From assembly GCA_900660155.1 (NCBI GenBank), contig CABFPE010000128.1, positions 250,792-314,791 on the forward strand: DNA of 64,000 nucleotides, in the 5' to 3' direction. Position 1 is the stretch's first letter. Each line of letters opens with the position of its first letter. The DNA comes from Hofstenia miamia (lineage: Eukaryota; Xenacoelomorpha; Acoela; Hofsteniidae). The notes under the pieces are model-generated. The model saw only the letters and a program-made list of their open reading frames with translations, was not told where the DNA came from and did no database searches. The translations under genes were made by a program, and so were the position numbers. Of this stretch, positions 49,958 through 61,796 are shown one piece after another.

Positions 49958-50515
49958 TTCCATTCAGAAATCCCCAATTTTTTAGGTATGTGGACTTTGG
50001 CTATGCAGTGATACAGTGATTGTATCCATGTTGAGCATATCTATGCGAAGTTTGAGGCTTTTAGTCCTAACAGCCGATTTTCTGTGGGTAACTTTAGGAA
50101 TTTCCACTGTGAAGTACTACATGACCGGGTATTCCCATGGGATTTAGTAGTTTCAATGCCCAAAAAATTAAAATTTCGACGCACTTGGTACCAAAATGGG
50201 ACTGGGACCCTAAAAAAAGAACGTGGGACCCTAAAAAAAGAACGTGGGACCTCAGATTCCAAAAAACTTCATAATTTTTTCAAAATTCCATTTCCAAATG
50301 AAAGGTATCCCATGTGATCACAGGTAAACATGATGGGATAAGAATATTTACTGGGATATGTTTTTTATGCATGTGGGACCAAAAATTTACATGAAATTTG
50401 GCCTTGGACCAATAATTTATCGTCCTTTCAGACCTTTTGTGCAGAGCGGTCATTATCGAAATTTGGTTGTACACAGCGGTCAAATGAAGACCCAGTTTAG
50501 TCCACTGTGGTCAGT
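49860..50515. mobile_element. Probable MITE in the GPCR intron
   Basis: The left end TATAGTCACCGCTGTGTAC and the right end, in complement TATACTGACCACAGTGGAC, are imperfect inverted repeats. A second inverted pair, CCGCTGTGTAC at 49870 and GTACACAGCGG at 50472, lies within them. A 12-bp-arm hairpin (49873-49898) sits at the left end. The interior holds about 2.3 copies of a 21-bp tandem repeat, GGGACCCTAAAAAAAGAACG plus T (50205-50255). There is no coding capacity. Confidence 0.5.
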
Positions 50516-50624
50516 ATAGCTATATATATATATATATATATATAAGTAATATTAGTTTCTAAATATTTTCAAATTTTGTTTTTAAAAAAAATTGACAGTG
50601 TTACAGCGTCAGTATAAATAATGT

Positions 50625-52097
50625 GTCAACCCATTGGCCAGGACGAGCTTCTCAAAGTGGAGGGGCAACATATTAAATATAATAAACAATTATATTTTCA
50701 TGTTATTTTTAGCTAAACAAATTGAGAAAATTATTTTAGAAGTTGGCATAAAAAATAATCAACACTGGATTTTTTATCCCGTATGTATCACATTATGATT
50801 TTATACACAAAAGGAATACCATCAAACCCTTATCAATATGCTTCACGCATTGATGATCAAGGATTTTGACAGGTCGTTTAGAAATAATAACAGTTCTTTA
50901 ATCATAAATCATACATAGAAGAAGGTAGGTGTAAATGGGTCATAGCCATTATATTCAATTTAAGTTTGTTCTACAAAATACTTTTCAAGAAATTTTCTGA
51001 AATTACACAAATTATATAGCTTAATGTATTCCTTAATGATCTTATGTCAATTATTAGTGAAAAAATTTACCAATAAATCATTTTTAGATTTGAGTAATTC
51101 TTTTTACAGTAATTACCATCCTAAATGAACAACTGAGCAACAAATGCAGCATGTTAGAAATATTTTTTGTCTAATTGTGGAAAAACGAAACATAAATTCA
51201 TGGAAACAAAAAATTTAGTTGCAGCGCAGTTCAATGATTGTAATCCACACCCTTTACAATTTTTGCATCGATTTACCCAATATTGTTTTACAGAATTAGT
51301 GTTTTAATAAAACAGTTTTTAAACTTCTTGGAGTAAATTTAATTGTCCAAACTTGTGCACATTTTGCCTTGTTTTCTCATAATATCTTATCTTTATTAAA
51401 ACAACATTGAAGTTTAAATAGAAATAGACGCAGTTGATATAGTTTACATATTTTTTACTAAATTGTTTTTCAAAATATCGTGGCAAAGGGTGATGCANGT
51501 CAACCCATTGGCCAGGACGAGCTTCTCAAAGTGGAGGGGCAACATATTAAATATAATAAACAATTATATTTTCATGTTATTTTTAGCTAAACAAATTGAG
51601 AAAATTATTTTAGAAGTTGGCATAAAAAATAATCAACACTGGATTTTTTATCCCGTATGTATCACATTATGATTTTATACACAAAAGGAATACCATCAAA
51701 CCCTTATCAATATGCTTCACGCATTGATGATCAAGGACTTTGACAGGTCGTTTAGAAATAATAACAGTTCTTTAATCACAAATCATACATAGAAGGTAGN
51801 ATGGAAACAAAAAATTTAGTTGCAGCACAGTTCAATGATTGTAATCCACTCCCTTTACAATTTTTGCATCGATTTACCCAATATTGTTTTACAGAATTAG
51901 TGTTTTAATAAAACAGTTTTTAAATTTCTTGGAGTAAATTTAATGGTCAAACTTGTGCACATTTTGCCTTGTTTTCTCATAATATCTTATCTTTATTAAA
52001 ACAACATTGAAGTTTAAATAGAAATAGGCGCAGTTGATATAGTTTACATATTTTTTACTAAATTGTTTTTCAAAATATCGTGGCAAAGGGTGATGCA
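50625..52097 (+). repeat. Duplicated intron block around Ns at 51498 and 51800
   Basis: 50625-50925 recurs at 51499-51799, and 51202-51497 recurs at 51801-52097, each with only a few differences. The second occurrence is the first with its middle (50926-51201) removed and a single N in its place. This is what an unmerged alternative haplotype contig would look like, not two biological copies. Confidence 0.8.
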
Positions 52098-53084
52098 AAA
52101 GAAGTCGTCCCAGGGGACTGCGCACCTTCTAAAATAATTCATTAAATACAAATAGGAACTTTTGTAATCCAACAAATACTATCTATAGTATAATTAGTAT
52201 GCATTTACCTTGCTTCCCCTTAAAAAATAATCCTGAATCCGTTAATTTATCGCCGGCGATATTCCAGTAATCAATGCAGAATGTCTCAATGCATGAAGAA
52301 ATTGAAAAGACATTAAAAATTAGGGCAATTTAGAACATTGACTGATGCAATAATTAACAGATTTTCAATCATATTTAGTCATTTTGCAAATTTAAATTTA
52401 GAATATGGAATAAAATATAAATGAATTAAAAAATTGCTCTAAGAACACACAAGAATATTTCTCAGCACTGCACAAACATAAAATTTACTAAAAGTCGAAA
52501 AATGACATTACACAAGTAAAACGTATAAATATATACATAGTGAATTAAAAGAACACAATGATAAGTGCTTGCAGTGCAGCATGCATTACACTGTGCTGAA
52601 GGTAGACAATGAAATCATCTCTGTCAGAAGTGTGCAACATTATTTGTGAGAGGGTTACCTAAAAATATTTAGCAAATGGAAGAACAGATTGTCACACATT
52701 TCATTGCTCACTCTCAATAAACATGTCCGCCATATTTACATAAGCAAATCTGCATTTCAATTCAAAAATGGATATAAGATTGATTTTTAATTAGGTTTAT
52801 TGCTATTACTACTAAAAAGAATTAACAAATTTAATTTTTAAAAGCTGATTTTGCTTTTAGCTTTGTTGTCCAGAAGGGGTTGCCTGACCTTCAGGGGAAT
52901 CGTCCCCTTAACCCATGTGGCTGCGGGCTGATCACCAGCAATGTTTGGCAATCAGATTGTGCCAGATGCCAGTAGCACACCCCAGTCCAGATCTATGCTG
53001 TACAATATCCAATATTTTTAATTTAGTTGTTTTGAGTACTAACAAACCTAAATCATTGATCTTTCACACAATTATTCTATTTAG

Positions 53085-53716
53085 GTATTAACATTGAAGA
53101 TACCAATGTATGGATATGCAAAGGTTCGTTCTTTATTTCAAGAACATTTACTATTTGTTCCATAGTTCATGTGCCATTTCTAACATTAGATAGATTAGGA
53201 TGTCTATTCTTCCCGATCCTTTACAAACTCCATTTTGGTCCGAAAAGAGCGCATAGAGTAAGCATGGCAACCACCGTCATAAGCGCAGTGGTATGTTCGC
53301 CAGTCATAATAACATACAAATATGAGAATGGAATATGCATTCCCGTTTGGATGGGATACATGTTCATCATTTCTGCTATTGCAATACTAGTTGTTCTGGT
53401 TGGAAATGTTGTCATAATTTTTCGTGTAACCCGTTTTAAGCAGCAGAAGTCAAAATCAGAAAAAGATAATAAATTCATTTACTGTCTTCTTTTGATATCG
53501 TTTTCCTTTTTAGCAACAATTGTTTTAATGAATGTTTTTGCTATATATTCATCGACCATCACTCAAGATACTACATACAACATTGGACGATTGTACTTCT
53601 ATTATGGGATTACTAATACGAACGCCATATTAAATTATGGCATTAATTTCATATTCTACGTTTTTTCAACGAAAGTTTTTCGTGACACATTTTTGTCAAT
53701 AATGATCTGTCGATAA
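53085..53716 (+). CDS. Class A GPCR, exon 2 (TM3-TM7, stop)
   Basis: This exon encodes residues 82-291. C93 at the top of TM3 and C166 in extracellular loop 2 can form the usual disulfide. TM3 ends in LTLDRLG, a DRY variant with D117, R118 and L119. TM4 is about 140-159, TM5 about 171-196 and TM6 about 212-236. TM6 lacks the usual proline. TM7 ends in NFIFY (269-273) in place of NPxxY. Helix 8 reads STKVFRDTF, as in many peptide-type receptors. There are no frame breaks. The missing TM6 and TM7 prolines set it apart; it may be a divergent orphan or peptide-like receptor. Confidence 0.8.
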
Positions 53717-54360
53717 AGATTCTCATATCCTGAAGAACAATTTGTTCAGTTTTCAATGTCCAACAAATTTTACACTTAACTAAGGAATCAAGTACAGAAT
53801 TTACCACAATTTACCCAGACATATCATATTTATTAGCGTTATCATTTTCCAAGCATGCAGAGTATCTCTATTACAGTATTTTGAATCATTAGTGGTGCGA
53901 AAAGCAAAGTTCACTATAAATCTGCCATCTACATTTAGTCACCAATCAGAAATACAGTAGTATAACATACTATTTGTCAATGATAATATTAAATTAGTAA
54001 GTTTTATTAATATCAATTAATTGACTTATCTCTTAGAGAAGATAGTTAACTATAAAACAGTTCAAAAGATACAATATTGAAAAGTATTAATAATTGCAAA
54101 TTATGCTGCAGAACCAAGGGCTCATATGACTTTTGTTGTTTATTTGCTTAACTATATATACATAGTAGAGTGTGGACAATAAAAAAATCATTATTATTGA
54201 TATATAATAATAATAATAATTTTTATTATTATTACAAATACAAGGCACCAAAAGTTGATAATAAGTTGCCACCGAAATGCACGTCACTTTCTCATTTTCA
54301 TTTATTTCAAGATCTCAGCTATTGAGTGTAATCGCTAACCTTGATTCAAATAAATCTTGA
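53717..54360 (+). other. GPCR 3' flank
   Basis: AATAAA at 54178-54183 is a possible polyadenylation signal about 460 bp after the stop. An (ATT)n microsatellite follows at about 54195-54235. No other feature is seen. Confidence 0.35.
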
Positions 54361-55560
54361 TCATTAAATATCCCAACCTTCATTATTAAGAAATATATAA
54401 ACTACTTTGCAAATCATTTACTTTTTCTTATGAACTATTGCATAAGAATCAACACTTTCCCCATGTTTCTTAAGTATTCGGACATAACTCCGGTTTATAA
54501 GAAAGAGGATCCATTAAATTGAAAAAATTATAGACCAATCTCAGCTACAAATGTATTGCCAAAAATCTTTGCAATCAAATACATAGCTATTCAAAATTGA
54601 ACAATATATTAAGAAGTCAGTTTGGATTTAGACCTAATTATTTAACTACAGACGCATTATTGGATCTTATTTAAAATATACGACTTAATTTAAACAATAA
54701 TATGTGCACTGCAGTTGCCTTATTAGATTTAAGCAAAGCATTTGATAGCATAAACCACGGCATTCTTCTGAAAAAACTAAACCGATATGGCTTTGATAAT
54801 AATAGTGTGACATTAATTAAAAGTTTTCTTTCAGAAAGGAAGCAGCGTGTCAAACTTGGTAATAATTTTTTCAAGGTTTTTAATCCTGCAAAGGGGTGTT
54901 CCACAGGGCACCGTCCTTCTCTTTACACTATATGTAAATGACATTAAAGATTATGTTAGAGATTGTGAGATCTATCAATATGCTGATGACACCAGTATTT
55001 TAGCAAAGAATGTTAGCCAATATAATGCAGCAAAAATTATTAAGAAAAACATTAATTATATTTCCAATAATTTTAACCAAAACAATCTTACAATAAATAT
55101 AAATAAAATAAAAATCCATGGTTTTTGCCCCAAATGAGTCTCATCAAATGGCAAGTATAATTGCCATTGAAATCAATCATGCAAATATTCCGCAAAGCAA
55201 AACAATAAAATATCTAGGTGTTGAAATAAACAAAGAATTAAATTTTCATGAATTCATTTCCAGTAAGCTGAGAAAGATAAACTGTAGTAGTTCTTACATT
55301 CATGAATAGAGGAATATTACTAAAAATATCCAATTGATACATGCATTTGTAAGCAGCCAATTCATGTATGCTTGTACCCTTTTGCAAGGCATAAGTTTAT
55401 TCCAGCAAGAAAGTAAATGTTACATTCAATAGAGCAATTTGGACATTATTCAACATTGACAAATAAGAAACTAGTAATTATTTACAAAAATATGAATTGT
55501 TGTCACCAAAGTACTTTATTAAGTACGCTAGTTTGGTTCTAATGTTTAAGCAAGTTAAAA
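54361..55560 (+). pseudogene. LINE reverse transcriptase, decayed
   Basis: Plus frames give SQFGFRPNYLTTDALLDLI, ALLDLSKAFDSINHGILLKK (motif A), LIKSFLSERKQRVKLG, GVPQGTV and IYQYADDTSI (YADD at 54979-54990), then NQNNLTININK and TIKYLGVEINKELNF. Order and spacing fit a CR1/L2-like palm and thumb. Frames shift near 54660, 54890 and 55130, with further stops toward 55560. It resembles the family at 21390-24872 but is clearly more diverged. Confidence 0.75.
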
Positions 55561-56403
55561 AACATTAAGCACAACACCAATTCATTAATAATTGGTAGCA
55601 GCATCTTAAAGTCTGTGCCATCAAATAATCTGTTCTCTAATCAAGTCACAACAATTCATTCTTATCCAGGTCACAACTCCAAGCGCTTACCTGAAAAAAA
55701 AATCTCTCAATATCTGAAGGTTCACATCAACAGTCTTTATAAACACAGGCCTCATCGACTTTGATAAAAGATAAAAGGAAGATGCGCGCTTCACTAAATG
55801 TTCTCTTATTTCAATTCAAGTCATCTTTAAAATCTGTGTCAACATTCTCCAACAAATTCCGAAGTTCAACTCAGCAATAAATCTGCTCCGTCGCCCACCT
55901 CATTGCCTCCATCACACAATCAATATGTTTCATTCAAAAATCCTTCACCATCGCTAACAAAACTTGCAAAGATGGAAATCTTTCCTCGACCTCAGAGAAC
56001 AGTAAAAAACATTAAGCCCAACACCACTTCATTAATAATTGGTAGCAGCATCTTAAAGTCTGTGCCANTCAACAGTCTTTATAAACACAGGCCTCATCGA
56101 TGCTCTACATTCCCTTGATGTCCCAACTTTCAAATCCAATATTAATCACATTGTTTCGCTGATAAGTCTCAAATTTTCTCCACGCTTTATTTATTTCTTG
56201 GAAATCACGCCAGTTGGTAAATTCTCACTTCTAAAGAAAAATCCTACAATTGTTGCATTTAATAGAATCCTTGTCAATCTATCTGCAAAGAAGTTCAACG
56301 TTATCTCGTTCCTTAACAAATTTCTCCTATCATATCGAACTGTCAACTTCAGCCTCTTAGCTAGTGATGGCATCTATCTTTCTCCTCAAGGAATCAGCTT
56401 ATG
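55557..56403 (+). pseudogene. LINE ORF1 with esterase-like domain, rearranged
   Basis: Readable parts are a Ser/Pro-rich linker (SPSLTKLAKMEIFPRPQ), a strand TTSLIIGSSILKSV, TTIHSYPGHNSKRLPEKK, PRFIYFLEITPVGKFSLL and a C-terminal LLASDGIYLSPQGISL. This is the SGNH/esterase-type ORF1 of CR1-like LINEs. The order is disturbed: 55557-55620 is repeated at 56004-56067, and 55727-55757 is repeated at 56069-56100, around the N at 56068. So 55557-55760 is probably a misplaced overlap. Confidence 0.6.
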
Positions 56404-56810
56404 ACGCAAATCTTAAAAGATTTCTTTGGTTCTCGCACAATCATTCACTACTTTTTTTGAATTAACGATTAATTAAAATTTTTGAATTTCATAGCACAGA
56501 CATTCGAGAAGAAAAGGTATTAATGCTTCACTCTCGGAATCTGATAGACTGATATCTAAAGTCTATATTTATATTTAAACAGCTTTGATTTAACGTTTAT
56601 TTAATTGAGCAAATTGTCCATTTATATTGACTACAAAGCATGTTTTGAGGAAAAACATAGCAAGGCACTCGTCTTTTTCTCTACTTTGCAAACATAGCAG
56701 TACAATGAAGTAATGAGGTAAATCATATTAGTTTATTATTTTATATATTGAAATATTTCTCCTGATCAACACTTCGATCTCTTCCGAATCCACATAGCTT
56801 ACCAAAATAG
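56404..56810. other. Between LINE ORF1 and ORF2, no gene
   Basis: AT-rich spacer of the length expected between the two LINE ORFs. No motif is seen. Confidence 0.4.
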
Positions 56811-56811
56811 A

Positions 56812-57662
56812 CATGGCGTTCTTCAGATACATTTATTGTTACTTTTTCTTTTTGAATTTCATTGTAATTGTACTTAAAGGGCAACTAGATATTACATCTG
56901 TATCCCTAAAACTTAGCTACAATAATCAAAATATAATAACAAAACATCTATCAAATTATGGTGTACTTAAATATATAAATTAACAATCTTTCAGCTCACT
57001 GAGATCATCAAATTAACAATTTTACTCTCAGGTGATGTAGAAACTAATCTGGGCCCATTATATACTGATAATCAAGTCGCAAAAAATATTATGGCTAACT
57101 ACAAAAACAATTTCAAATTCGTTTACATAAATGCTAGAAGTCTTTGTGCAAATCGCCTTGAATTTATTAATATCTATGCAAAATTGGTAATTATGCAATA
57201 TACTTAGTTACTGAAACCTGACTAAAAGACCACGACAATATAAATTTATTATATAATCCAAACCCTAGTTTGTTTGAAATTCATTAAAAAAATAGATTAG
57301 AAAGGGGTGGTGGTTTATTAATAGTTATTCCAAAATCAATGAAATCGAAAAGCAAAAGTGATCTCGAATTGAAACATGAAATTTTTTAATCCCTTTGCAT
57401 TGACCCTAAATTCCAAAATTAATTCTTCGGAAGCCAAACTACTAAATGTTTCCTACAATCCAAATAAAAAACTGTTTCCCACTTTTACAATTATAAGTCT
57501 TTAGAAATTGAAAATGCAATTCCGGAAAAGAAATACATAAGTATTTTAGGTGATTTCAATGTTAACTACTTAAATCTTAACGAATCATGCAAATTGGATG
57601 CAATTTGTGACATTTTTGATATTAAAATAATTAATAAGTCCACTCCAACTCGACATTCAAAT
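56812..57662 (+). pseudogene. LINE ORF2 N-terminus: degenerate 2A and APE endonuclease
   Basis: A hydrophobic leader (MAFFRYIYCYFFFLNF at 56812) is followed, across stops, by LTILLSGDVETNLGP (57013-57057), a 2A-like peptide with Leu where the first core Pro should be. The endonuclease that follows shows VTET/VTETWL-like and GGGLLIVIPKS sequences, and KYISILGDFNVNYLNLNE near 57530-57585 with the catalytic GDFN. The frame breaks several times. The domain ends abruptly at about 57662, where unrelated sequence begins. Confidence 0.65.
57031..57057 (+). other. Degenerate 2A-like motif (GDVETNLGP)
   Basis: GDVETNLGP matches the 2A consensus DVExNPGP except for Leu in place of the first proline. 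Because that proline is part of the invariant core, ribosome skipping would not be expected. The upstream LTILLS run is the usual helical context. Confidence 0.65.
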
Positions 57663-58398
57663 TTGAAATGTTCGAAACAATAGATATGTCTGAACCGAGA
57701 TATGCAATGATTTTTCTGAGAGTGTCCATATCCTTCTTTGCTCTATCCCACATATCGAGACCGGTTGCTTCAGAAACACTTGTAATACGAGTTCTAGTGC
57801 GATATAGTCATCACTGGTTTGCTGTATGTTTCTTGATGCAGAAAGTTTTGAGTTAAACTTTTGAACTCATTAACAAGCACGCTTGTTCTGCTCAAGGCAT
57901 GCTGCTTCGTCGATANCAAACTACTAAATGTTTCCTACAATCCAAATAAAAACTATGTTTCCCACTTTTACAATTATAAGTCTTTAGAAATTGAAAATGC
58001 AATTTCGGAAAAGAAATACATAAGTATTTTAGGTGATTTCAATGTTAACTACTTAAATCTTAACGAATCATGCAAATTGGATGCAATTTGTGACATTTTT
58101 GATATTAAAATAATTAATAAGTGCACTCAAACTCGACATTCAAATTTGAAATGTTCGAAACAATAGATATGTCAGAACCGAGATATGCAATGATTTTTCT
58201 GAGAGTGTCCATATCCTTCTTTGCTCTATCCCACATATCGAGACCGGTTGCTTCAGAAAAACCTGTAATACGAGTTCTAGTGCGATATAGTCATCACTGG
58301 TTTGCTGTATGTTTCTTGATGCAGAAAGTTTTGAGTTAAACTTTTGAACTCATTAACAAGCACGCTTGTTCTGCTCAAGGCATGCTGCTTCGTCGATA
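57435..58398 (+). repeat. Direct duplication around the N at 57916
   Basis: 57435-57915 recurs at 57917-58398 with a handful of single-base differences (for example CAATTCCGG against CAATTTCGG). The join is a single N. This looks like two haplotypes or contig ends laid end to end. Confidence 0.85.
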
Positions 58399-58525
58399 GT
58401 TTAATGGATTCAGCATCTGAATCCACTCTTTCAACAATATTCAAGGAATTCATAGCAGCATTGATGTAAGCACTCTTTTTGTTCGCATCACAACACACGT
58501 TGCAAATAATGAGAGTTTGATCCAT
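58150..58525 (-). CDS. Unrecognised minus-strand coding-like sequence
   Basis: The minus frame from ATG at 58525 runs 82 residues (MDQTLIICNVCCDANKKSAY...) to a stop at 58277. A different frame then gives FSEATGLDMWDRAKKDMDTL followed by RKIIAYLGSDISIVSNI. Just before it the bases read ATTACAG, a possible splice acceptor. The composition is that of a soluble helical protein and is free of LINE motifs. It abuts the broken LINE endonuclease at about 58150. I do not recognise the family; it could be host exons or part of another mobile element. The duplicate copy at 57668-57915 carries part of the same frame. Confidence 0.35.
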
Positions 58526-58639
58526 TCATTATATCAAAACTTCTATTTGAGTAGGTAAAAAACCGTATTGCAAAAGGTACATGTAAGATAATGCTTGTCT
58601 TTTTAATGAAATTGCGCAATAATTATAGTCATTATTCTT

Positions 58640-58800
58640 CGATCAAATGTGGTGTGCCAGAGGAACGCTTCTAGGACCTCTCCCTTTGTTTATTCTTAAG
58701 CGATTTAAAACCTAGCATTTCCAATAATTCAATTTTCAAGTATGCTGATAACATCATTTTTGAAACTGAATTTAAAAGTATCTTAACATGGGATAATATG
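58640..58800 (+). pseudogene. Short LINE reverse-transcriptase fragment
   Basis: Frames give GVP, then RGTLLGPLPLFIL, then SNNSIFKYADNIIFE, covering motifs B and C (YADN in place of YADD). Nothing recognisable precedes or follows within the family order. Confidence 0.55.
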
Positions 58801-60480
58801 AATAACATGCGTGTTAATGTTGTTAATTCTAAACAAACAATGAAAGTATGGATACAGTTATTTCAGACTATCTTTAGATTTGTGCTGGTAATTCCAATAC
58901 AAATTAACCGGAACAGGTTTTTTCTTTATTTAAGCGGCTTTTAATCGGTTTTAAGCGGATCTTTGAAAATAGGCGTTACATACAACTATGGCTATGTTTA
59001 TCTTCAAGTTAAAAGAGAAACATATTCTATTCCTACGTGTCAAAATCAAATTGGCCTATTCTATTTGAATATACATTTTTGCACAGGATTTTGCTGAGTC
59101 TGAAGTTCGTGAAAAGATTAACAATTTTGCTTTGAACATTCCAATTTTTGAAAAGATTTAAATTCTCTCCATACCTAATGTTCGTGTATTTAGAAGTATT
59201 TGAAGCCATGTCTCCTTATAAGTGCGAAGATATCCCAAGCCCATTGAGGCGTGCCGTGCGCAGTCCAAACAGGTCTAGTCGATCAAGATGATATCTTTGT
59301 CCAGAGGTTTATATTGTCTAGATCTAAGTGTGCTGTATGTTCTAAATTTAGGAGTCCTTTATAATATTTCACTGTTTGCAGTAAGTTAAGTTTCAATGCT
59401 TTCTATCTCTAAATTTATCCCTTTAACCAAGCTAATGCCAAAAAGTGGTCTCAAAGAAAATAATAGTCATCACTGAATAAAATAGCAAAAAGTTAGAGTG
59501 TTTCAAAGATAAACACAAAAAGCATTCAATACAACTACCAAAAAATTTGCTTGGAACCTTCAGATTATATGTTCTTCAATATTTTGGACAGAGCCATACC
59601 ACCAAAAACAGAAGAACCGGAACAGATCGGTTAAATGGCAGTGGTGTAATTCCCTCCAGCATGTGGGCACTGACAGAGCAGGTTAGTTACTACACGATTC
59701 TTAACCTTCAAAATTTCAGGAATTAAAATTTGGTGTTTTTAGTGTTTGATTTTAGCCATTACTCATACAAAAATGCGCTCAAATTTAGTTACAGTTGTAT
59801 TTTAGAGGCACCGGTACTAAGTGTGTGTGAGTACTCCAATGAAAATGTGATAATTGAGAATATTTTAATACACAATACTCCGCAAAAGTAAAGTTTGAGA
59901 ATTCAAATTACTTCACATTCAGTAGCTGATTTCGTAATATATAATGAGGGTGCATCCTTATAGCACATTTTTACCAGTGATCAAATTAAATTAATTTTAT
60001 ATGCATTTACTAGTTCAAAATTTGTATCAAAATATTGAATCTATTAATTTTAGTTATACTTAGATCAGAAATTTTTCAACGTAATTTAATCTTGGTAAAT
60101 CGTGTGATACTCACATGTGGTATGAAAAATATTCACACCTCTAGAAGAACGAATCCAACCAACAAGGATTCATGGTCCTTTGATGGCCCATTATTGTTTC
60201 CATTATTGGTATTTGACATCTGTACCACCACAGCAAAACATAGTATTAAACATTCTACCAAATATTTGGCAACTATATATAAACTAACTCGTAAACACTA
60301 TGGTAATATATTTTTAAACATAATACAATTTATTGCATCATTAATATAGATTCCTTTTTTATGCAATAAATATATTTAAAACTATGGATTATTATTTTTT
60401 TGAAATAATTTGAATTAAATTGTAACAACTACAACATTGACACAGTGGTGGACATATGGTTGGGGCAGTGTCCGCGGAAA
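58801..60480. other. Intergenic, no gene seen
   Basis: AT-rich sequence with no supported coding region. A 104-residue open frame at 60035-60349 shows no motif. Confidence 0.4.
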
Positions 60481-60499
60481 ACTGGGACCAGATACAACC

Positions 60500-61345
60500 C
60501 AGTCAAAAATCAAGTGTCGCAAATGCATCCTAATTCATCCTATTGATGTCGCAGGTGTCTCATATCCCAGTGAGACGCTTTTAGGATGCTGATGTTCTGC
60601 AGATGTCTCATTAGGTTATCGCTGATACATCTCATGAGATTACATTGAGATGCAATTTCAGAATTAATGTATAATTCAAGCAATGTAAAAATAATTTATG
60701 CAAAATGTCAGCACTAACTGAGAATTGTTTGAAAATTAGTAAAACTCCTTTTTACTTTATAATCTTTTATGTTGCATCAAAAAAATGATTTCAAATTTTA
60801 TTCAAAATTGAAATTTTAAATTTAAATTTATCAAAGTAAATTTTATCATTGTTCATTGAACTGTAGATGAAATTCGCTATACGAACTTTATCATTTAGTA
60901 GTGCATTCAATATTTTCTTTGTAAATAAATTTATTATTTATAAATGTTCGTTTTCTCTGTATGGTGAGAGTATGCATCTGTGGAAGCATGTATTTATATT
61001 TATTTTAAAAATTATTTTTACTTGGAAACATTTATCGATTCAAGTCTTTAAAAAGCTTTTATTTTTGCAATTGACATATGTTTTGTCTGTGAAAATTAAT
61101 ATTAATACATGTTGAAATGTACGTCTATACAAAATTAAAGTGTTATACCCAAGTATTGGGTTTTGCATCTATGAATTATTTTCCTTAATACAGAGTGTTG
61201 CATAATTAAAAACATTGTTACAATGAACATGTCATAACTATATTAAGAAAAGCAAATATGTCAGTTTGCCTAAAAAATAAAAACTTCGTCAAAAAATTAA
61301 TTTGCTCAATTCAGTTTTGTCAAAAATGTTTCGTCACTAGATGGC
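60500..61345 (-). mobile_element. Solo end of the large PolB-type element
   Basis: The reverse complement matches the left terminus of the large element. 61265-61345 matches 230-310 (AAACTTCGTCAAAAAATTAA and the GACGCCATC end), and 61085-61215 matches 460-560 (ACTTGGGTATAACA, ACAACACTCTGTATTAAGG). Further in, the similarity fades. No polymerase sequence accompanies it, so this is a solo end or a small derivative of the same fossil family. Confidence 0.55.
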
Positions 61346-61796
61346 GTCTTATAGAATCGCTTCATTTCCGCAAGGCAAATAGCCATAGGTAGTGTGTCCC
61401 ATTGTAGCAGGGTCTAGCCCATCTTAACTATTATTGTCATTATTCATATTAACAAAAATAGTAAGAGAATCAGTTCCTTTGAAATTATTTCTAATATTCA
61501 TTAGATTTCTTTTCCTGCCAGGAAACAACCAAAGAATGGGATTTAATATTATAAGCAGTGCATTAAAAGTCTAAAAGGAAAACAATGCATTATCATTCGT
61601 TTAAAATTTTGAAGATCACTTTGCTGTCCGNGTTCGGTTTCAGTTCCAAATTCTGTACCATATTCTGACTTTGTCTGAGCTGGAGTGGCTGAAATAGTTC
61701 CTGTGATTTTTCTGGGATTTTTTGTCTCTCATTGGTAGAGACCTATTCAGTTATTTTTACAAAAATAAGGAAGTTTTTGAAGGTAGAAAAGCTTCA

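Larger units (their letters stand above)
45527..53084 (+). other. GPCR intron, 7.56 kb, transposon-rich
   Basis: The intron begins GTTTGT and ends TTCTATTTAG, phase 1. It contains AT microsatellites (47164-47198, 48700-48718, 50519-50544), a probable MITE (about 49860-50515), a duplicated block (50625-52097) and gaps of one N at 47203 and 18 Ns at 49840. No further exon is needed, because the two exons together give a complete seven-helix protein. Confidence 0.75.

Noticed and set aside
52860-53000. GC-richer patch before GPCR exon 2, considered as tRNA or structured RNA
   Set aside because: It contains a CAGGGGAATCGTCCCC-like hairpin but no tRNA fold or known RNA motif; probably a small SINE or intron fragment.
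53221-53478. 85-residue minus-strand frame
   Set aside because: It is the complement of GPCR exon 2, which has clear seven-helix motifs on the plus strand.
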